Assembly (NCBI GenBank): GCA_035560555.1
Contig: DATMZF010000040.1
Span: 1 to 49,599, forward strand
DNA length: 49,599 bases
Source: UBA11090 sp035560555
GTDB taxonomy: Bacteria > Spirochaetota > Spirochaetia > Treponematales > Rectinemataceae
Direction of reading: 5' to 3'
Shown in pieces: positions 40,798 to 49,532 of this stretch. Every line of letters starts with the position of its first letter. Position 1 is the stretch's first letter. The notes below the pieces were generated by a model that searched no databases, had not been told where the DNA came from, and saw nothing but the letters and a program-made list of their open reading frames with translations. The position numbers and the translations under genes are program-made.

Positions 40798-41727
40798 GTG
40801 GAATACCTGATTGGCGATTTTTCTAAAATCTCGCGGCTGGGGATCAAGACCCTGCGCTACTACCACGAGATTGGACTTCTCGAACCGGGCCGCGTGGACG
40901 CTTTTTCTGGCTACCGCTATTACGATGAGGAGTGCCTTTCCCGCGTGCGCGCCATATCCCGCCTGAAAGACCTGAATTTTTCCCTGGGCGAGATCCGCGA
41001 TATTCTAGCCGGAAAACAGAAGGATGTGAGCGTTCTCCAACTTCTGCGGAAAAAACTGGCCGAAGTGGAAGGCCAGTTGGCCATCATGGAAAAAAGTCGC
41101 GACCAGCTCGCCGCCTTCGTGAACAGCGAATCCCTGCCCCTCCTGCGCCCCTGTCCTGTCGCCGAAAAGTTCGTGCCCGACCAGACGATCGCCTCCATAC
41201 GTTTTAGCGGGCGTTACGCCGAGGTGGGCGGCGCGCTGTCTCGCCTGCTGAACGCCTGCGGAGCCTTGATGGCGGGGCCACCCTTTTCCCTCTACCACGA
41301 CGATCAGCCGATGGAAGAGGGAGCCGATATCGAGGTCTGCTTGCCGTTGTCGGTTTCCCTCGCCGATTCGGGCGGTTCCGGCGGGGAGGGGCCTCGAATT
41401 CCGTCAGACGGAGTACCGAGCCGGATGCCACCTGAAGGCGTAAAGGACCGACTACTGCGGGGAGGGCGTGTGGTCTCGATCATTCATCCCGGGATTTACG
41501 ATCAGCTTTGGGTATCCTACCAGGCGCTGGTGGACTATATGAATCGGCGAGGACTCGAACAGGCGGGACCGGCGCGCGAGATATATCTCGAGACGGGCGG
41601 GCTTGGGGGCGCCGGAGGTGGCGTTGTTGGGGGCGGCTTCGAGGACGCTGCCGCAAGCGCCTCCGCGGCCGGCCATTCCGCGGCTTCGTCGCGCTTCGTG
41701 ACCGAAATCCAGTTTCCGGTGAGGTGA
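40798..41727 (+). CDS. MerR-family regulator with GyrI-like effector domain
   Basis: About 309 residues from a GTG at 40798 (VEYLIGDFSKIS). An upstream in-frame GTG at 40771 lies inside the -10-like TATAGT (40767-40772), so it is unlikely. MerR HTH at about 1-70 (IGDFSKISRLGIKTLRYYHEIGLLEP and RYYDEE), a coiled-coil dimer helix at about 75-118 (LLRKKLAEVEGQLAIMEKS), then a GyrI-like ligand domain interrupted by Gly/Ala-rich low-complexity parts (SGGSGGEGP; GGLGGAGGGVVGGG). It probably controls the MerR-type promoter at 39509 and the upstream BtrH_N gene. Confidence 0.82.
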   Translation: MEYLIGDFSKISRLGIKTLRYYHEIGLLEPGRVDAFSGYRYYDEECLSRVRAISRLKDLNFSLGEIRDILAGKQKDVSVLQLLRKKLAEVEGQLAIMEKSRDQLAAFVNSESLPLLRPCPVAEKFVPDQTIASIRFSGRYAEVGGALSRLLNACGALMAGPPFSLYHDDQPMEEGADIEVCLPLSVSLADSGGSGGEGPRIPSDGVPSRMPPEGVKDRLLRGGRVVSIIHPGIYDQLWVSYQALVDYMNRRGLEQAGPAREIYLETGGLGGAGGGVVGGGFEDAAASASAAGHSAASSRFVTEIQFPVR

Positions 41728-41733
41728 AGGGGT

Positions 41734-42414
41734 ATGGAGACGTTCCGCATCATGGTGATCGAGGATGAAGAGAATATCAGGTCTCTCGTGGCCGATCTGC
41801 TGGCTCGCTGGGGTTGGGAAGTCGCGGCGCCCGCGCCGACCGCTGACTTCGCAGCGGAGGCCGCGAGGCTGCGCCCCCATTTGGTCGTTCTCGATGTAGG
41901 ACTGCCTCGGCTCGATGGGTTCGAGTGGTGCGGGCGCCTAAGGGAAGCGACGAGAGCGCCCATCCTTTTTCTTACGGCCCGATCCCAACCCTCCGACATC
42001 GCGCGCGGCCTGGCCGCGGGCGGCGACGACTGGCTCGTCAAACCCTTCGATTCCGAAGTCCTCATCGCGAAGATAAAGGCTCTTCTCCGCCGCGCCTATG
42101 TCTGGGCTCCCGACACCGCCGCCCACCTTGAGCGCGATGGTCTCCTTCTCGACAGGGAGCGGAGCGTCGCGAGTCTCGGCGGCCAATCGCTCCAGCTCAC
42201 GCGCAACGAGACGCTCCTTCTCGCCCGCCTCATGGAAGCGGACGGAAGGGTCATGTCGAGGGCGGAGCTCATGGACGCTCTTTGGAGCGAGGATGTTTTC
42301 GTGGACGACAACACGCTTACGGTGAATGTCTCGAGGCTGCGCGACAGCCTCGAGAAGCTGGGCGCGCGCGGCGCGATCGAGACGGTGCGGGGCGGGGGCT
42401 ACCGCATACCGTGA
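41734..42414 (+). CDS. OmpR-family response regulator (BceR-like)
   Basis: A 226-residue regulator. Receiver: acidic pocket EDEE, phosphoacceptor Asp54 in LVVLDVGLPRLDG, Lys in WLVKPFD. Winged-helix effector domain at about 130-226 (LTRNETLLLARLMEADGRVM; FVDDNTLTVNVSRLRDSLEK; ETVRGGGYRI). The start is six bases after the MerR stop. The stop overlaps the kinase GTG. The following kinase and ABC transporter identify the BceR group. Confidence 0.88.
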   Translation: METFRIMVIEDEENIRSLVADLLARWGWEVAAPAPTADFAAEAARLRPHLVVLDVGLPRLDGFEWCGRLREATRAPILFLTARSQPSDIARGLAAGGDDWLVKPFDSEVLIAKIKALLRRAYVWAPDTAAHLERDGLLLDRERSVASLGGQSLQLTRNETLLLARLMEADGRVMSRAELMDALWSEDVFVDDNTLTVNVSRLRDSLEKLGARGAIETVRGGGYRIP

Positions 42415-43502
42415 AGCCCGGCGTCATAAACCCCGGCCGCGGGCTTTTGGACCGCGAGGCGTCGGGTACTGTTCGGCGTCGTCTCGCCGCCGACCTTTGC
42501 GCCGTCGCCGCGTTGACGATATTCCCCGCGGCCCTCGTCCTCGGCGTGGTCGTCCTCGATCCGGAAAATCGCGTCGCGACCGCCGATCTCTGGTACTCGG
42601 GATTCCTGGTTATCGTGTTTGCGACGATTGTGGTAACAAAACGCGCCTTGCGGCTCCGAACCCTCGGCCGCGACGCCTCGGCCGCGACGCGCTCTCCCCT
42701 GGAAGCGGCCCTGCCCCATCCCGCGGGAGCCGGCGAGGCGCTCTGGGCAGCGGTGGCGAAGGCTGAGAGGGCGGAGGCCGCGAGACGTCTCGAAGCCTCC
42801 GATTCCCGGCTCCGCGAGGAACTCGAAGCCTATCTCGCCTCGGTCCACGCCTTGAAGACGCCAGCGACGGCCTTGAACCTCCTGGCCGATCGAGCCGAGC
42901 GCGATGGCGCCGATCTTTCCACCGCCGATCTTCGAGCCGAAATCGACGAACTCTGCCGCGTCATAGACAGGATCATGGGAAGGATCAGGCTTGTGGACTT
43001 CGAGGCGGGATCGATCGCCCAACGCGAGGTCGATGTCGCCGAAGCCGTCCGCGCCTCGCTGCGGAAGCACAGGCGCCTATTCATCGCCAGAAAAGTCGCC
43101 GTGTCGGTGGAAGGCGGCTGCGTCACCGATACCGACCCCTCCTGGCTCGGTTTCATCCTCGATCAGGCTTTTTCGAACGCGGGCAAGTACGCGGCCGCTT
43201 CGGTGAAGGTGAGGATGAGTCTTATCAATGGCGTCGCCTCCGTGGAAATTGCGGACGATGGTCCGGGTATGAACGACTATGACGCGGCGGCAGCTTTCGG
43301 CCCATCGGCCACGGGGAGCGCCGGACGCATGGCCTCGGCCGGCGAGGAAAAAGGACCCGACGCGAGCGGCTACGGCCTCTACCTCGCCGGCCTCGCGGCG
43401 AATCGTCTCGGCTGGCGCCTTTCCCTTTCGTCGGGGCCAGGGGGCGCCGGGACGGTTTTCCGCGTCGAGATGCCCGCGTCGACAAAGCTTACGGCGCCGT
43501 AA
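42411..43502 (+). CDS. Sensor histidine kinase (BceS-like, intramembrane-sensing)
   Basis: About 363 residues from a GTG overlapping the response-regulator stop. Two close membrane helices (LCAVAALTIFPAALVLGVVV and WYSGFLVIVFATIVV) with only a short loop between them, as in BceS-type kinases that do not sense ligand themselves. Phosphoacceptor His146 in SVHALKTPATAL, a HELKTP variant. ATPase: FILDQAFSNAGKYA (N box), EIADDGPGMND, GYGLYLAGLAANRLG. Its signal is expected to come from the neighbouring ABC transporter. Confidence 0.85.
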   Translation: MKPGVINPGRGLLDREASGTVRRRLAADLCAVAALTIFPAALVLGVVVLDPENRVATADLWYSGFLVIVFATIVVTKRALRLRTLGRDASAATRSPLEAALPHPAGAGEALWAAVAKAERAEAARRLEASDSRLREELEAYLASVHALKTPATALNLLADRAERDGADLSTADLRAEIDELCRVIDRIMGRIRLVDFEAGSIAQREVDVAEAVRASLRKHRRLFIARKVAVSVEGGCVTDTDPSWLGFILDQAFSNAGKYAAASVKVRMSLINGVASVEIADDGPGMNDYDAAAAFGPSATGSAGRMASAGEEKGPDASGYGLYLAGLAANRLGWRLSLSSGPGGAGTVFRVEMPASTKLTAP

Positions 43503-43504
43503 GC
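43487..43504. promoter_or_regulatory. Perfect 18-base palindrome at the kinase stop codon
   Basis: GCTTACGGC followed by its complement GCCGTAAGC spans the kinase stop, about 95 bases upstream of the ABC ATPase ATG. It is a candidate operator for the transporter genes. It does not match the known TNACA-N4-TGTAA BceR box. Confidence 0.4.
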
Positions 43505-43597
43505 CGAAACCCGCGAAATGTAAGACTCTTCGATGGATAGGCGGCGCGCGAGCCGGTATCATCCCCGCAGACAGAATTTTTCGGAGGTACATGCATC

Positions 43598-44350
43598 ATG
43601 TCGATCCTGACGGTGCGCGCTATATCCAAGACCTACGGCTCGCGCTTCGGCGCCGCCGCGAGACGTGCTCTCGACAAAGCTTCGCTCGATATCGAAGAGA
43701 GGGAGTTCGTCGCCATCCTCGGGCCTTCGGGCTCGGGCAAGTCGACGCTTCTCAATATGATCGCGCTTCTCGATTCGCCCGATTCCGGCGAGATCCTCTT
43801 CAGGGGAGAGAATCCGCGCTCGGGCGGCGACCTGGCCACATTCAGGCGCAAACACATCGGCTTTGTCTTTCAGGACTCCAATCTCATCGACACCATGACC
43901 GTGCGGGAGAACATTCTCCTTCCCCTCGCTCTCGACAAGACGCCAGCGATCGAGGCCAGGGCGCGGGTGGCTGAGCTGGCTTCCGCGCTCGGCATCGCCG
44001 ACATCCTCGACGCCTATCCGGTCGAGACTTCGGGCGGGCAGCGCCAGAGGGCTTCCGCCGCCAGGGCGCTCGTGCTCGGCCCGAGCCTCCTCCTCGCCGA
44101 TGAGCCTACGGGAGCCCTGGATTCCCGCTCCGCCCGCGATCTGCTCGAACGTTTCCGCGCGCTCAACGAGGAGCGTGGAAGCGCCATCCTCATGGTGACC
44201 CACGATTCTTTCGCCGCGAGCTGGTCGGACAGGGCCGTCTTCCTGCGCGACGGCAGACCTCTCACGACGGTGAACCGGACGGCCGACCGCAAGGAGTTTC
44301 TCGAGCGCATCCTGGCGGCACAGGCCGCCGCCGACGAGGCGCTCCGATGA
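43598..44350 (+). CDS. ABC transporter ATPase (BceA/LolD-like)
   Basis: A 250-residue ATPase of the MacB/LolD/BceA group. Walker A GPSGSGKST, Q-loop FQDSNLIDTMTV, signature TSGGQRQR (leading Ser of LSGGQ changed to TSGGQ, common in this group), Walker B LLLADEPTGALD, H-loop VTHDSF. CGGAGG lies about ten bases before the ATG. It overlaps the permease gene by four bases. With the permease it forms a BceAB-type transporter. Confidence 0.9.
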   Translation: MSILTVRAISKTYGSRFGAAARRALDKASLDIEEREFVAILGPSGSGKSTLLNMIALLDSPDSGEILFRGENPRSGGDLATFRRKHIGFVFQDSNLIDTMTVRENILLPLALDKTPAIEARARVAELASALGIADILDAYPVETSGGQRQRASAARALVLGPSLLLADEPTGALDSRSARDLLERFRALNEERGSAILMVTHDSFAASWSDRAVFLRDGRPLTTVNRTADRKEFLERILAAQAAADEALR

Positions 44351-46296
44351 GATACTCCGACGATGCCCCCCTCGGGCTTGTTCCCCTTCTCCTCGCCTCG
44401 GCGAGGAGAAGGCTAGGCGACGCGGCCCTTCTCTTCGCTTCGACGACCTTCGCCGTCGTCTCGCTCACCATCTTCGTCGCGGCGGGTTCGTCCCCGCGCT
44501 TTCAAGACGCGCAAGGCGCCTACGCCAACGTACGCGGAGTCTTCAACGCCGCGAGCGTCGTGATCGCTTTCTTCGCGGTGGGTTCCGGCTGGTTTTACGC
44601 CGAGCATTATTTGCTGGGAAGAAAGAGGGAAATCGCCTCCTGGATCCTGTTGGGTATGAGGCGCTCCAAGGCGGCGGGGATACTCTCGCTGGAATTGGGC
44701 GTCGCCTCACTCGCCTCCTTCGTCGCGGGGCTGGGCCTGGGCGCCCTCTTTCTTCGCCTTTTTTCCTTCATTCTCGCGGCTATGATGTCGGAGCGGCGGG
44801 CGGTGCCCCTTCAATTCGGCGTTTCCTGCGCGGCTATCGCTTTCGCCGCCTGCGCCGGTCAATGGCTGGTCGCCAGCCTGCGCGCCGTTTTGGACGTGTA
44901 TCGGACCAATCTCGCGACCCTCTTCAGGGCCAAAAAGGAGCCCGAGGCGAAGCTGCGCTCCGGTTTTTTCGGCGCGGCGGCCGGTCTCGCGCTCATCGGG
45001 GCCGGCTACGGCATCGCCCTCTTCTGGAAAGGCGCGTCCGCGGGGCGGTTCATCCTTCCCGTTCTCGTCTCCACCGTCGCGGGAAGTTTCTTTCTTTTCA
45101 GTTCCCTCCTACCGGCTTGGATCGCCGCGTCGAGGAAGAAGCGGGCGCTGGCGGCGGACGTGGACGCGGCCGGCCTCGTCGCCTGGGCTCAGGTATCCTT
45201 CAGGTCGAGGCGCAACTACAAGGTATACGCCTTCGGCGCCGTCCTCGTGGCCACGGCCGCCACTGCCCTTGGCGCCGTCGTCACCCTGGACGCCAGGGAC
45301 GACCTCGTCGCCCGACATCTCTGTCCCCAACCCCTCGAGCTGACCTACCAGGCCGATGGGAAGAAAGCGGGACTCGCCGCTGCCGCGTCGATCGACGCCT
45401 TCCTCGGCGCGGATGCCCGGCGTATGGAGATTTCCTCGTTCCGCGCGAAAGTCTACGTGGACGGGGAAGCCGTTCGGACCGTCAGGGTTTTTCCCCTTTC
45501 GACCTGGACGCCCCTCGCGCTCGCTCTTGGGGAGAAAACGCCAGCGCTCGGCTCAGGGAAGGCGGGATACTCCGATCCCGCCGAGAATGGCGGAAAGACA
45601 AAGTACGCCAGCATCCAGCTCCGCGCGGGCGAGAAGGTCGCGGATGTCGACCTCCTTCCAGGGGAAAGCCTGCCTCCGCTTTCGATTTACGCCTCCGGCG
45701 CTTCCGTCCTTCTCGACGATGAAGGTTGGGGAAGCTTGCGCGGCGGCGAGGACGGATCGCCTATCACCACCACCGTCGCCTGGACGAACGTGTCGCCGGA
45801 ACGGCAAAGGGAAGCCGCCGCCGCCTTCTCATTCCTTGTCGAGAACGAGTCGAAGGAAGGCCCCTGGCTCGTGGTTCGCGCGTCCGTCCTCGAGGAACAG
45901 GCGGGAATCTATGGGGTGCTCAAGTTCATCGGCGCTCTTCTCGCCGCCACCTTCATCCTCGCCGCGCTTTCCTCCATCGCCTTCAGGGCTATCGAGGACG
46001 CGAGAGACGACGCCGACCGCTACCACATCCTGCTCGAGCTTGGGGCGGAGGATGGCGTCGTGGGCAGATCCCTCGCCATCCAAAACGCCCTCGCCTTCGG
46101 CTTGCCCCTGGTCCTCGGCCTCTGCCACACGGCGGCGGCCCTCCGCATGCTGACGAACATGTCCGGATACGCGAGCGCGGCATCCACGGCCGCCGTGTCG
46201 GCGGGAACCGTCGTCGCCTTTGTCGTCGCGTGGCTGGCGGCCACCGGCTCGCAGTCCAGGATGCTCAGGAATAGCGGGAGGTTCAGGGCGGAGTAG
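44347..46296 (+). CDS. FtsX-type permease (BceB-like)
   Basis: A 649-residue permease with about ten membrane helices. A long extracytoplasmic stretch (residues about 316-516, starting DARDDLVARHL and ending VLEEQAGIYGVL) separates helix 7 from helix 8; this roughly 200-residue loop is the mark of BceB permeases and is the peptide-binding and sensing part. A FtsX domain follows (LKFIGALLAATFILAALSSIAF). In characterised systems BceAB frees cell-wall targets from antimicrobial peptides and signals to BceS. Here the module lies 2 kb from a RiPP-like cluster, so self-protection is possible but unproven. Confidence 0.85.
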   Translation: MRYSDDAPLGLVPLLLASARRRLGDAALLFASTTFAVVSLTIFVAAGSSPRFQDAQGAYANVRGVFNAASVVIAFFAVGSGWFYAEHYLLGRKREIASWILLGMRRSKAAGILSLELGVASLASFVAGLGLGALFLRLFSFILAAMMSERRAVPLQFGVSCAAIAFAACAGQWLVASLRAVLDVYRTNLATLFRAKKEPEAKLRSGFFGAAAGLALIGAGYGIALFWKGASAGRFILPVLVSTVAGSFFLFSSLLPAWIAASRKKRALAADVDAAGLVAWAQVSFRSRRNYKVYAFGAVLVATAATALGAVVTLDARDDLVARHLCPQPLELTYQADGKKAGLAAAASIDAFLGADARRMEISSFRAKVYVDGEAVRTVRVFPLSTWTPLALALGEKTPALGSGKAGYSDPAENGGKTKYASIQLRAGEKVADVDLLPGESLPPLSIYASGASVLLDDEGWGSLRGGEDGSPITTTVAWTNVSPERQREAAAAFSFLVENESKEGPWLVVRASVLEEQAGIYGVLKFIGALLAATFILAALSSIAFRAIEDARDDADRYHILLELGAEDGVVGRSLAIQNALAFGLPLVLGLCHTAAALRMLTNMSGYASAASTAAVSAGTVVAFVVAWLAATGSQSRMLRNSGRFRAE

Positions 46297-46352
46297 CGGG
46301 TTTGGGAGTGAGGCATCGCGGGACCCGCGAAAACAGGCCCCGCGCCGCCTCA

Positions 46353-46404
46353 TTGAAGCCTTTTCACGGAAAAGACTATACTCGACGCGGCTATTAGTCT
46401 TTTC
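46353..46404 (+). promoter_or_regulatory. MerR-type promoter/operator with nested inverted repeats
   Basis: -35 TTGAAG (46353-46358), an 18-base spacer holding the dyad CTTTTC-ACG-GAAAAG (46360-46374), and -10 TATACT (46377-46382). In addition GAAAAGACTA (46369-46378) and TAGTCTTTTC (46395-46404) form a perfect ten-base inverted repeat with a 16-base centre. The dyad within a stretched spacer is the usual MerR arrangement and suggests autoregulation of the gene at 46427. Confidence 0.6.
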
Positions 46405-46426
46405 AAGGAAAGGATAACCGGACGGA

Positions 46427-47251
46427 ATGGATAAGACGAGTTTCGGCGCCAGGGAGTTCTGCAGACTGACCGGCGTCACCGGCGAAACCCTGAGACATTA
46501 CGTGAATCGCGGTATCATCGCGCCCGAAGGGGTGGCGTTGAACAATTACCGCAAATATTCGGCGGCCAGCGCCGTGGACATGCTCCTGACGAGGATTTGC
46601 CGCGGACTCGAGCTGCCCATACCGGCCATCATAGACAAGGCCAACTCCTGCGTCGAGGAACAGGCCAGGCTCTACGCCCAGCACGAAATCGCCATCGAGA
46701 CCGAGCTGGAGTCGCTCAGGCTCAATCTCGCCCGGGCGCGCCAGCAAAGGGAAATGCTTGCCGCCATCCCTTCGCGCATGGGCCGGGTGGAGCTGCGCGG
46801 GGCGGAGCAAGTCTTCAATCTTTATCGTCTCATTCTTTTTGGCGAAGGCGGGCAGCGGAGCCGCGCCGCGCTCCGCGTCCTGGATCAGTGGATGACCCAT
46901 CCCCAATACACCTGCGTCGCCCTCAACGTGCCCCGCGAGAGCCTCGTCGACCCCGCCGTGGACAGGCTTCCCGTGTCCGTCGGCGTCGGCGTGCGCGAGG
47001 AATGGGCGAAGGCTTTCGATTTCGACCTCAGCCCCCCGGTTTCCTTTTTCGCGAAGGCGAAGAATCTCTGTACCCTCGTGGCCACCTACGATCCTTTCTC
47101 GCTCAGGAAGAGCGACCTCAACGGCATCTTCGAGATGGCGGAATCGCTGGGCGCCGAGATCGCGAGCGATCTTACCGGTCTTCTCGCCACTTTCTGCGAA
47201 ACGGAGAAGGGAAGGCTTTACTACATTTCTCTGGGTTTTTCGATAAAATAA
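46427..47251 (+). CDS. MerR-type transcriptional regulator
   Basis: A 274-residue regulator. MerR HTH at about 5-75 (FCRLTGVTGETLRHYVNRGI; NNYRKYS), a coiled-coil dimer helix at about 75-120 (ETELESLRLNLARARQQREM), and a C-terminal domain of about 150 residues resembling GyrI-like ligand-binding regions, with no Cys-based metal site. It is followed after 147 bases by the flavoprotein gene on the same strand, which it may control. AAAGGA lies upstream of the ATG. Confidence 0.75.
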   Translation: MDKTSFGAREFCRLTGVTGETLRHYVNRGIIAPEGVALNNYRKYSAASAVDMLLTRICRGLELPIPAIIDKANSCVEEQARLYAQHEIAIETELESLRLNLARARQQREMLAAIPSRMGRVELRGAEQVFNLYRLILFGEGGQRSRAALRVLDQWMTHPQYTCVALNVPRESLVDPAVDRLPVSVGVGVREEWAKAFDFDLSPPVSFFAKAKNLCTLVATYDPFSLRKSDLNGIFEMAESLGAEIASDLTGLLATFCETEKGRLYYISLGFSIK

Positions 47252-47293
47252 TATTTTATCGCTTGACCGCGTGGTTACCCCACGCTTTAGCAT
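47241..47293 (+). promoter_or_regulatory. MerR-type promoter of the flavoprotein gene, plus AT palindrome
   Basis: -35 TTGACC (47263-47268), a 19-base spacer containing the dyad GCGTGG-TTACC-CCACGC (47269-47285), and -10 TAGCAT (47288-47293). Just upstream, CGATAAAAT-AAT-ATTTTATCG (47241-47261) is a perfect nine-base dyad covering the end of the regulator gene. The long spacer and central dyad fit a MerR-activated promoter. The GC dyad could alternatively be a weak terminator of the regulator gene. Confidence 0.5.
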
Positions 47294-47398
47294 CCAACAC
47301 TTGTACGGGTCCGAGCATCGAAGAGACCGGTCTTTTGGCGCGGCAACGCGCCCTTGACGGGGCCTCGCGTCGCCGGATCCCGCGTACAAGGAGTTGGA

Positions 47399-49360
47399 AT
47401 GAAAAAGATCATGAAAGGCGCCGCCCTCGCCCTCGTCTGCGCGTTGGCGGTCCTGTCCATCGTCGCCTGCGCGACCAAGCCCGAAACGGCCAAGGCGGCC
47501 GCTTTCAAGGCGGGGACTTACACGGCTGAGGCGAATGGCAAGAACGGCCCCGTGGCGGTGAAGGTTACCTTTTCGGCCGACGCGATCAAGAAGGTCGAGG
47601 TCGTGAAGCACGGCGAGACGCCGGGAATCAGCGATACGGCGATCGCGCGTGTGCCCGAGGCCATCGTCAAGAGCCAGTCGCTCGCCATCGACGTCGTGTC
47701 GGGCGTCACGCTCACGAGCGAGGCCATACTCGGCGCCGTGGCCGACTGCGTGAAGCAGGCGGGCGGTTCGGTCGAGGCGCTTATGGGCAAACAGGCCGAG
47801 GCGAAGAAGGCAGCCGGCGCCGCCGTCGAGAAGTCGACGGAGGTGGTGATCATCGGCGGCGGCGGCGCCGGCCTCGCGGCCGCCGTATCCGCGGCGGAAA
47901 AGGGCGCCAAGGTCATCCTTATCGAAAAGGCCCCCGCCCTCGGCGGGAACACGATCAGGGCGGGCGGCGCCTACAACGCCGTGGATTCTTCGCGACAGGA
48001 TGCGGTCAAGATGACGGCGCCCCTTCTGGGCGACCTCAAGTCCTTCCTCGACATCGACGAGGCTTCGGTGGGCGAGTATGGTTCTACCCTCAGGATCCTC
48101 AAGGATCAGATCCGCGCCTATATCGCTTCGGGTTCCGACAAGCTCTTCGACTCCGTCGAGCTCCACGTGATGCAGACCTATTTCGGCGGCAAGCGCGTCG
48201 ACCTCAAGGGCAACGCCATCCACGGCGACCTCGAGCTCGTGCGGACGCTGACGACGAACTCCCCCAAGGCCATGCAGTGGCTCGAGTCTCTCGGGCTCCC
48301 TTTTAAAAAAGAAATCAGCACCGTTCTCGGCGCCCTCTGGCCCAGAACCCATGGTAGCGCGAAACCCGTGGGCACCGGCTTCATCGGCACTCTCGCCGAC
48401 AACGCGAAAAAGCTGGGCGTCGAGATCATGCTCGAAACCAAGGCCGATGAGCTCATCATGGCGAAGGGAGCTGTCGTGGGCGTGAAGGCGACCAAGGTCG
48501 ACGGCACGAAAGTCACGCTCAAGGCTTCCAAAGGCGTCGTCATGGCCACCGGCGGCTTCGGCGCCAATCCGGAAATGCGCGCCAAGTATAACACCTACTG
48601 GCCCGCGATGCCCCTCACCATGCCCACCACCAACGCCCCGACCACCACCGGCGACGGCATCGTCATGGGCGAGAAGGCCGGCGCCAACCTCGTAGGCATG
48701 GGCTTCATCCAGCTCATGCCCTCCTCGCACCCCGTTTCGGGCTCTCTCGCGGGCGGCCTCTGGGGCAGCGCCGAGAGCCAGGTTTTCGTCAACAGCCAGG
48801 GCAAGCGCTTCGTGAACGAGTACGCCGAGCGCGACGTTCTCGCCGCCGGGGCGCTCAAGCAGGACAAAGGCCTCTTCTACATCATCTGCGACCAGGTCAC
48901 GGCGGGCAATCCGCAGCCGGGCGGCAAGAATGGCTGGGGCGACGATATCGACACCCTGATCAAGAACCATGACGTCTACAAGGCCGACACCCTCGCCGGT
49001 CTCGAGACTCAGCTCGGCATGGCCCCCGGCGCCCTCAGCTCCGAGATCGAGAAGTATAACAGCTACATCGAAAAGGGCGCCGATCCCGATTTCGGCAAGC
49101 GCAACTTCGGGCCCAAACTCACGCAGGGTCCCTTCTATGCCACGCCGCGCTCGCCCTCTGTCCACCACACGATGGGCGGTCTGGCGATCGACACGCAGGC
49201 GCGCGTCCTCAACGCGGCCGGGAAGGCCATCCCTGGACTCTTCGCCGCTGGCGAGGTGACCGGTGGCATCCACGCGGGCAACCGCCTGGGCGGCAACGCC
49301 ATCGCCGACATCATGGTTTTCGGAAGGATAGCGGGCGCGAACGCCGCCGAGAGGAAGTAA
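47399..49360 (+). CDS. Lipoprotein fumarate-reductase-like flavoprotein (FMN_bind + FAD_binding_2)
   Basis: A 653-residue periplasmic oxidoreductase. Lipobox with Cys24 (SIVAC). An FMN-binding domain (about 36-120) has the covalent FMN site pattern DVVSGVTLTSEAI, normally flavinylated by ApbE on the Thr after SG-x. The FAD domain starts VVIIGGGGAGLAAA (about 151). The fumarate-reductase/urocanate-reductase core follows, with PRSPSVHHTMGGLAID and GEVTGGIHAGNRLGGNAI near the C-terminus. Such proteins reduce fumarate, urocanate or related enoates as terminal electron acceptors. The acceptor here is not predictable. The ATG at 47399 follows AAGGAG. No cytochrome domain is present, so electrons probably come through membrane flavoproteins. 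Confidence 0.88.
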   Translation: MKKIMKGAALALVCALAVLSIVACATKPETAKAAAFKAGTYTAEANGKNGPVAVKVTFSADAIKKVEVVKHGETPGISDTAIARVPEAIVKSQSLAIDVVSGVTLTSEAILGAVADCVKQAGGSVEALMGKQAEAKKAAGAAVEKSTEVVIIGGGGAGLAAAVSAAEKGAKVILIEKAPALGGNTIRAGGAYNAVDSSRQDAVKMTAPLLGDLKSFLDIDEASVGEYGSTLRILKDQIRAYIASGSDKLFDSVELHVMQTYFGGKRVDLKGNAIHGDLELVRTLTTNSPKAMQWLESLGLPFKKEISTVLGALWPRTHGSAKPVGTGFIGTLADNAKKLGVEIMLETKADELIMAKGAVVGVKATKVDGTKVTLKASKGVVMATGGFGANPEMRAKYNTYWPAMPLTMPTTNAPTTTGDGIVMGEKAGANLVGMGFIQLMPSSHPVSGSLAGGLWGSAESQVFVNSQGKRFVNEYAERDVLAAGALKQDKGLFYIICDQVTAGNPQPGGKNGWGDDIDTLIKNHDVYKADTLAGLETQLGMAPGALSSEIEKYNSYIEKGADPDFGKRNFGPKLTQGPFYATPRSPSVHHTMGGLAIDTQARVLNAAGKAIPGLFAAGEVTGGIHAGNRLGGNAIADIMVFGRIAGANAAERK

Positions 49361-49422
49361 AGATCTTTTTCCGTTAAGCAGAGTTGCCTGCGGTTGAATC
49401 GCCGGGTTTTGTTAAAAAAGGG

Positions 49423-49457
49423 GGGCTGTCTACTAAGTTCAAGTAGACAGCCCTTTT
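49423..49457. terminator. Hairpin at the insertion-sequence end / bidirectional terminator
   Basis: A perfect twelve-base stem, GGGCTGTCTACT (49423-49434) with AGTAGACAGCCC (49442-49453), loop AAGTTCA, flanked by an A run upstream and TTTT downstream. It lies between the flavoprotein gene and the transposase end. IS1182-type elements often carry such an inverted structure at their ends, so this probably marks the element boundary and stops read-through both ways. Confidence 0.6.
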
Positions 49458-49532
49458 CCTATTTCCAAACCTGCATTACAGCATTGGATCTGTGTAGTTT
49501 TTCCAATCCATGCAGAAAACAGAAAAAGGGGA

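Noticed and set aside
46403..49273. A 956-codon open frame on the minus strand opposite the MerR-type and flavoprotein genes
   Set aside because: It is antisense to two clearly homologous genes; its product is Arg/Gly/Asp-rich with no recognisable domain. Long antisense frames are expected in GC-rich DNA.
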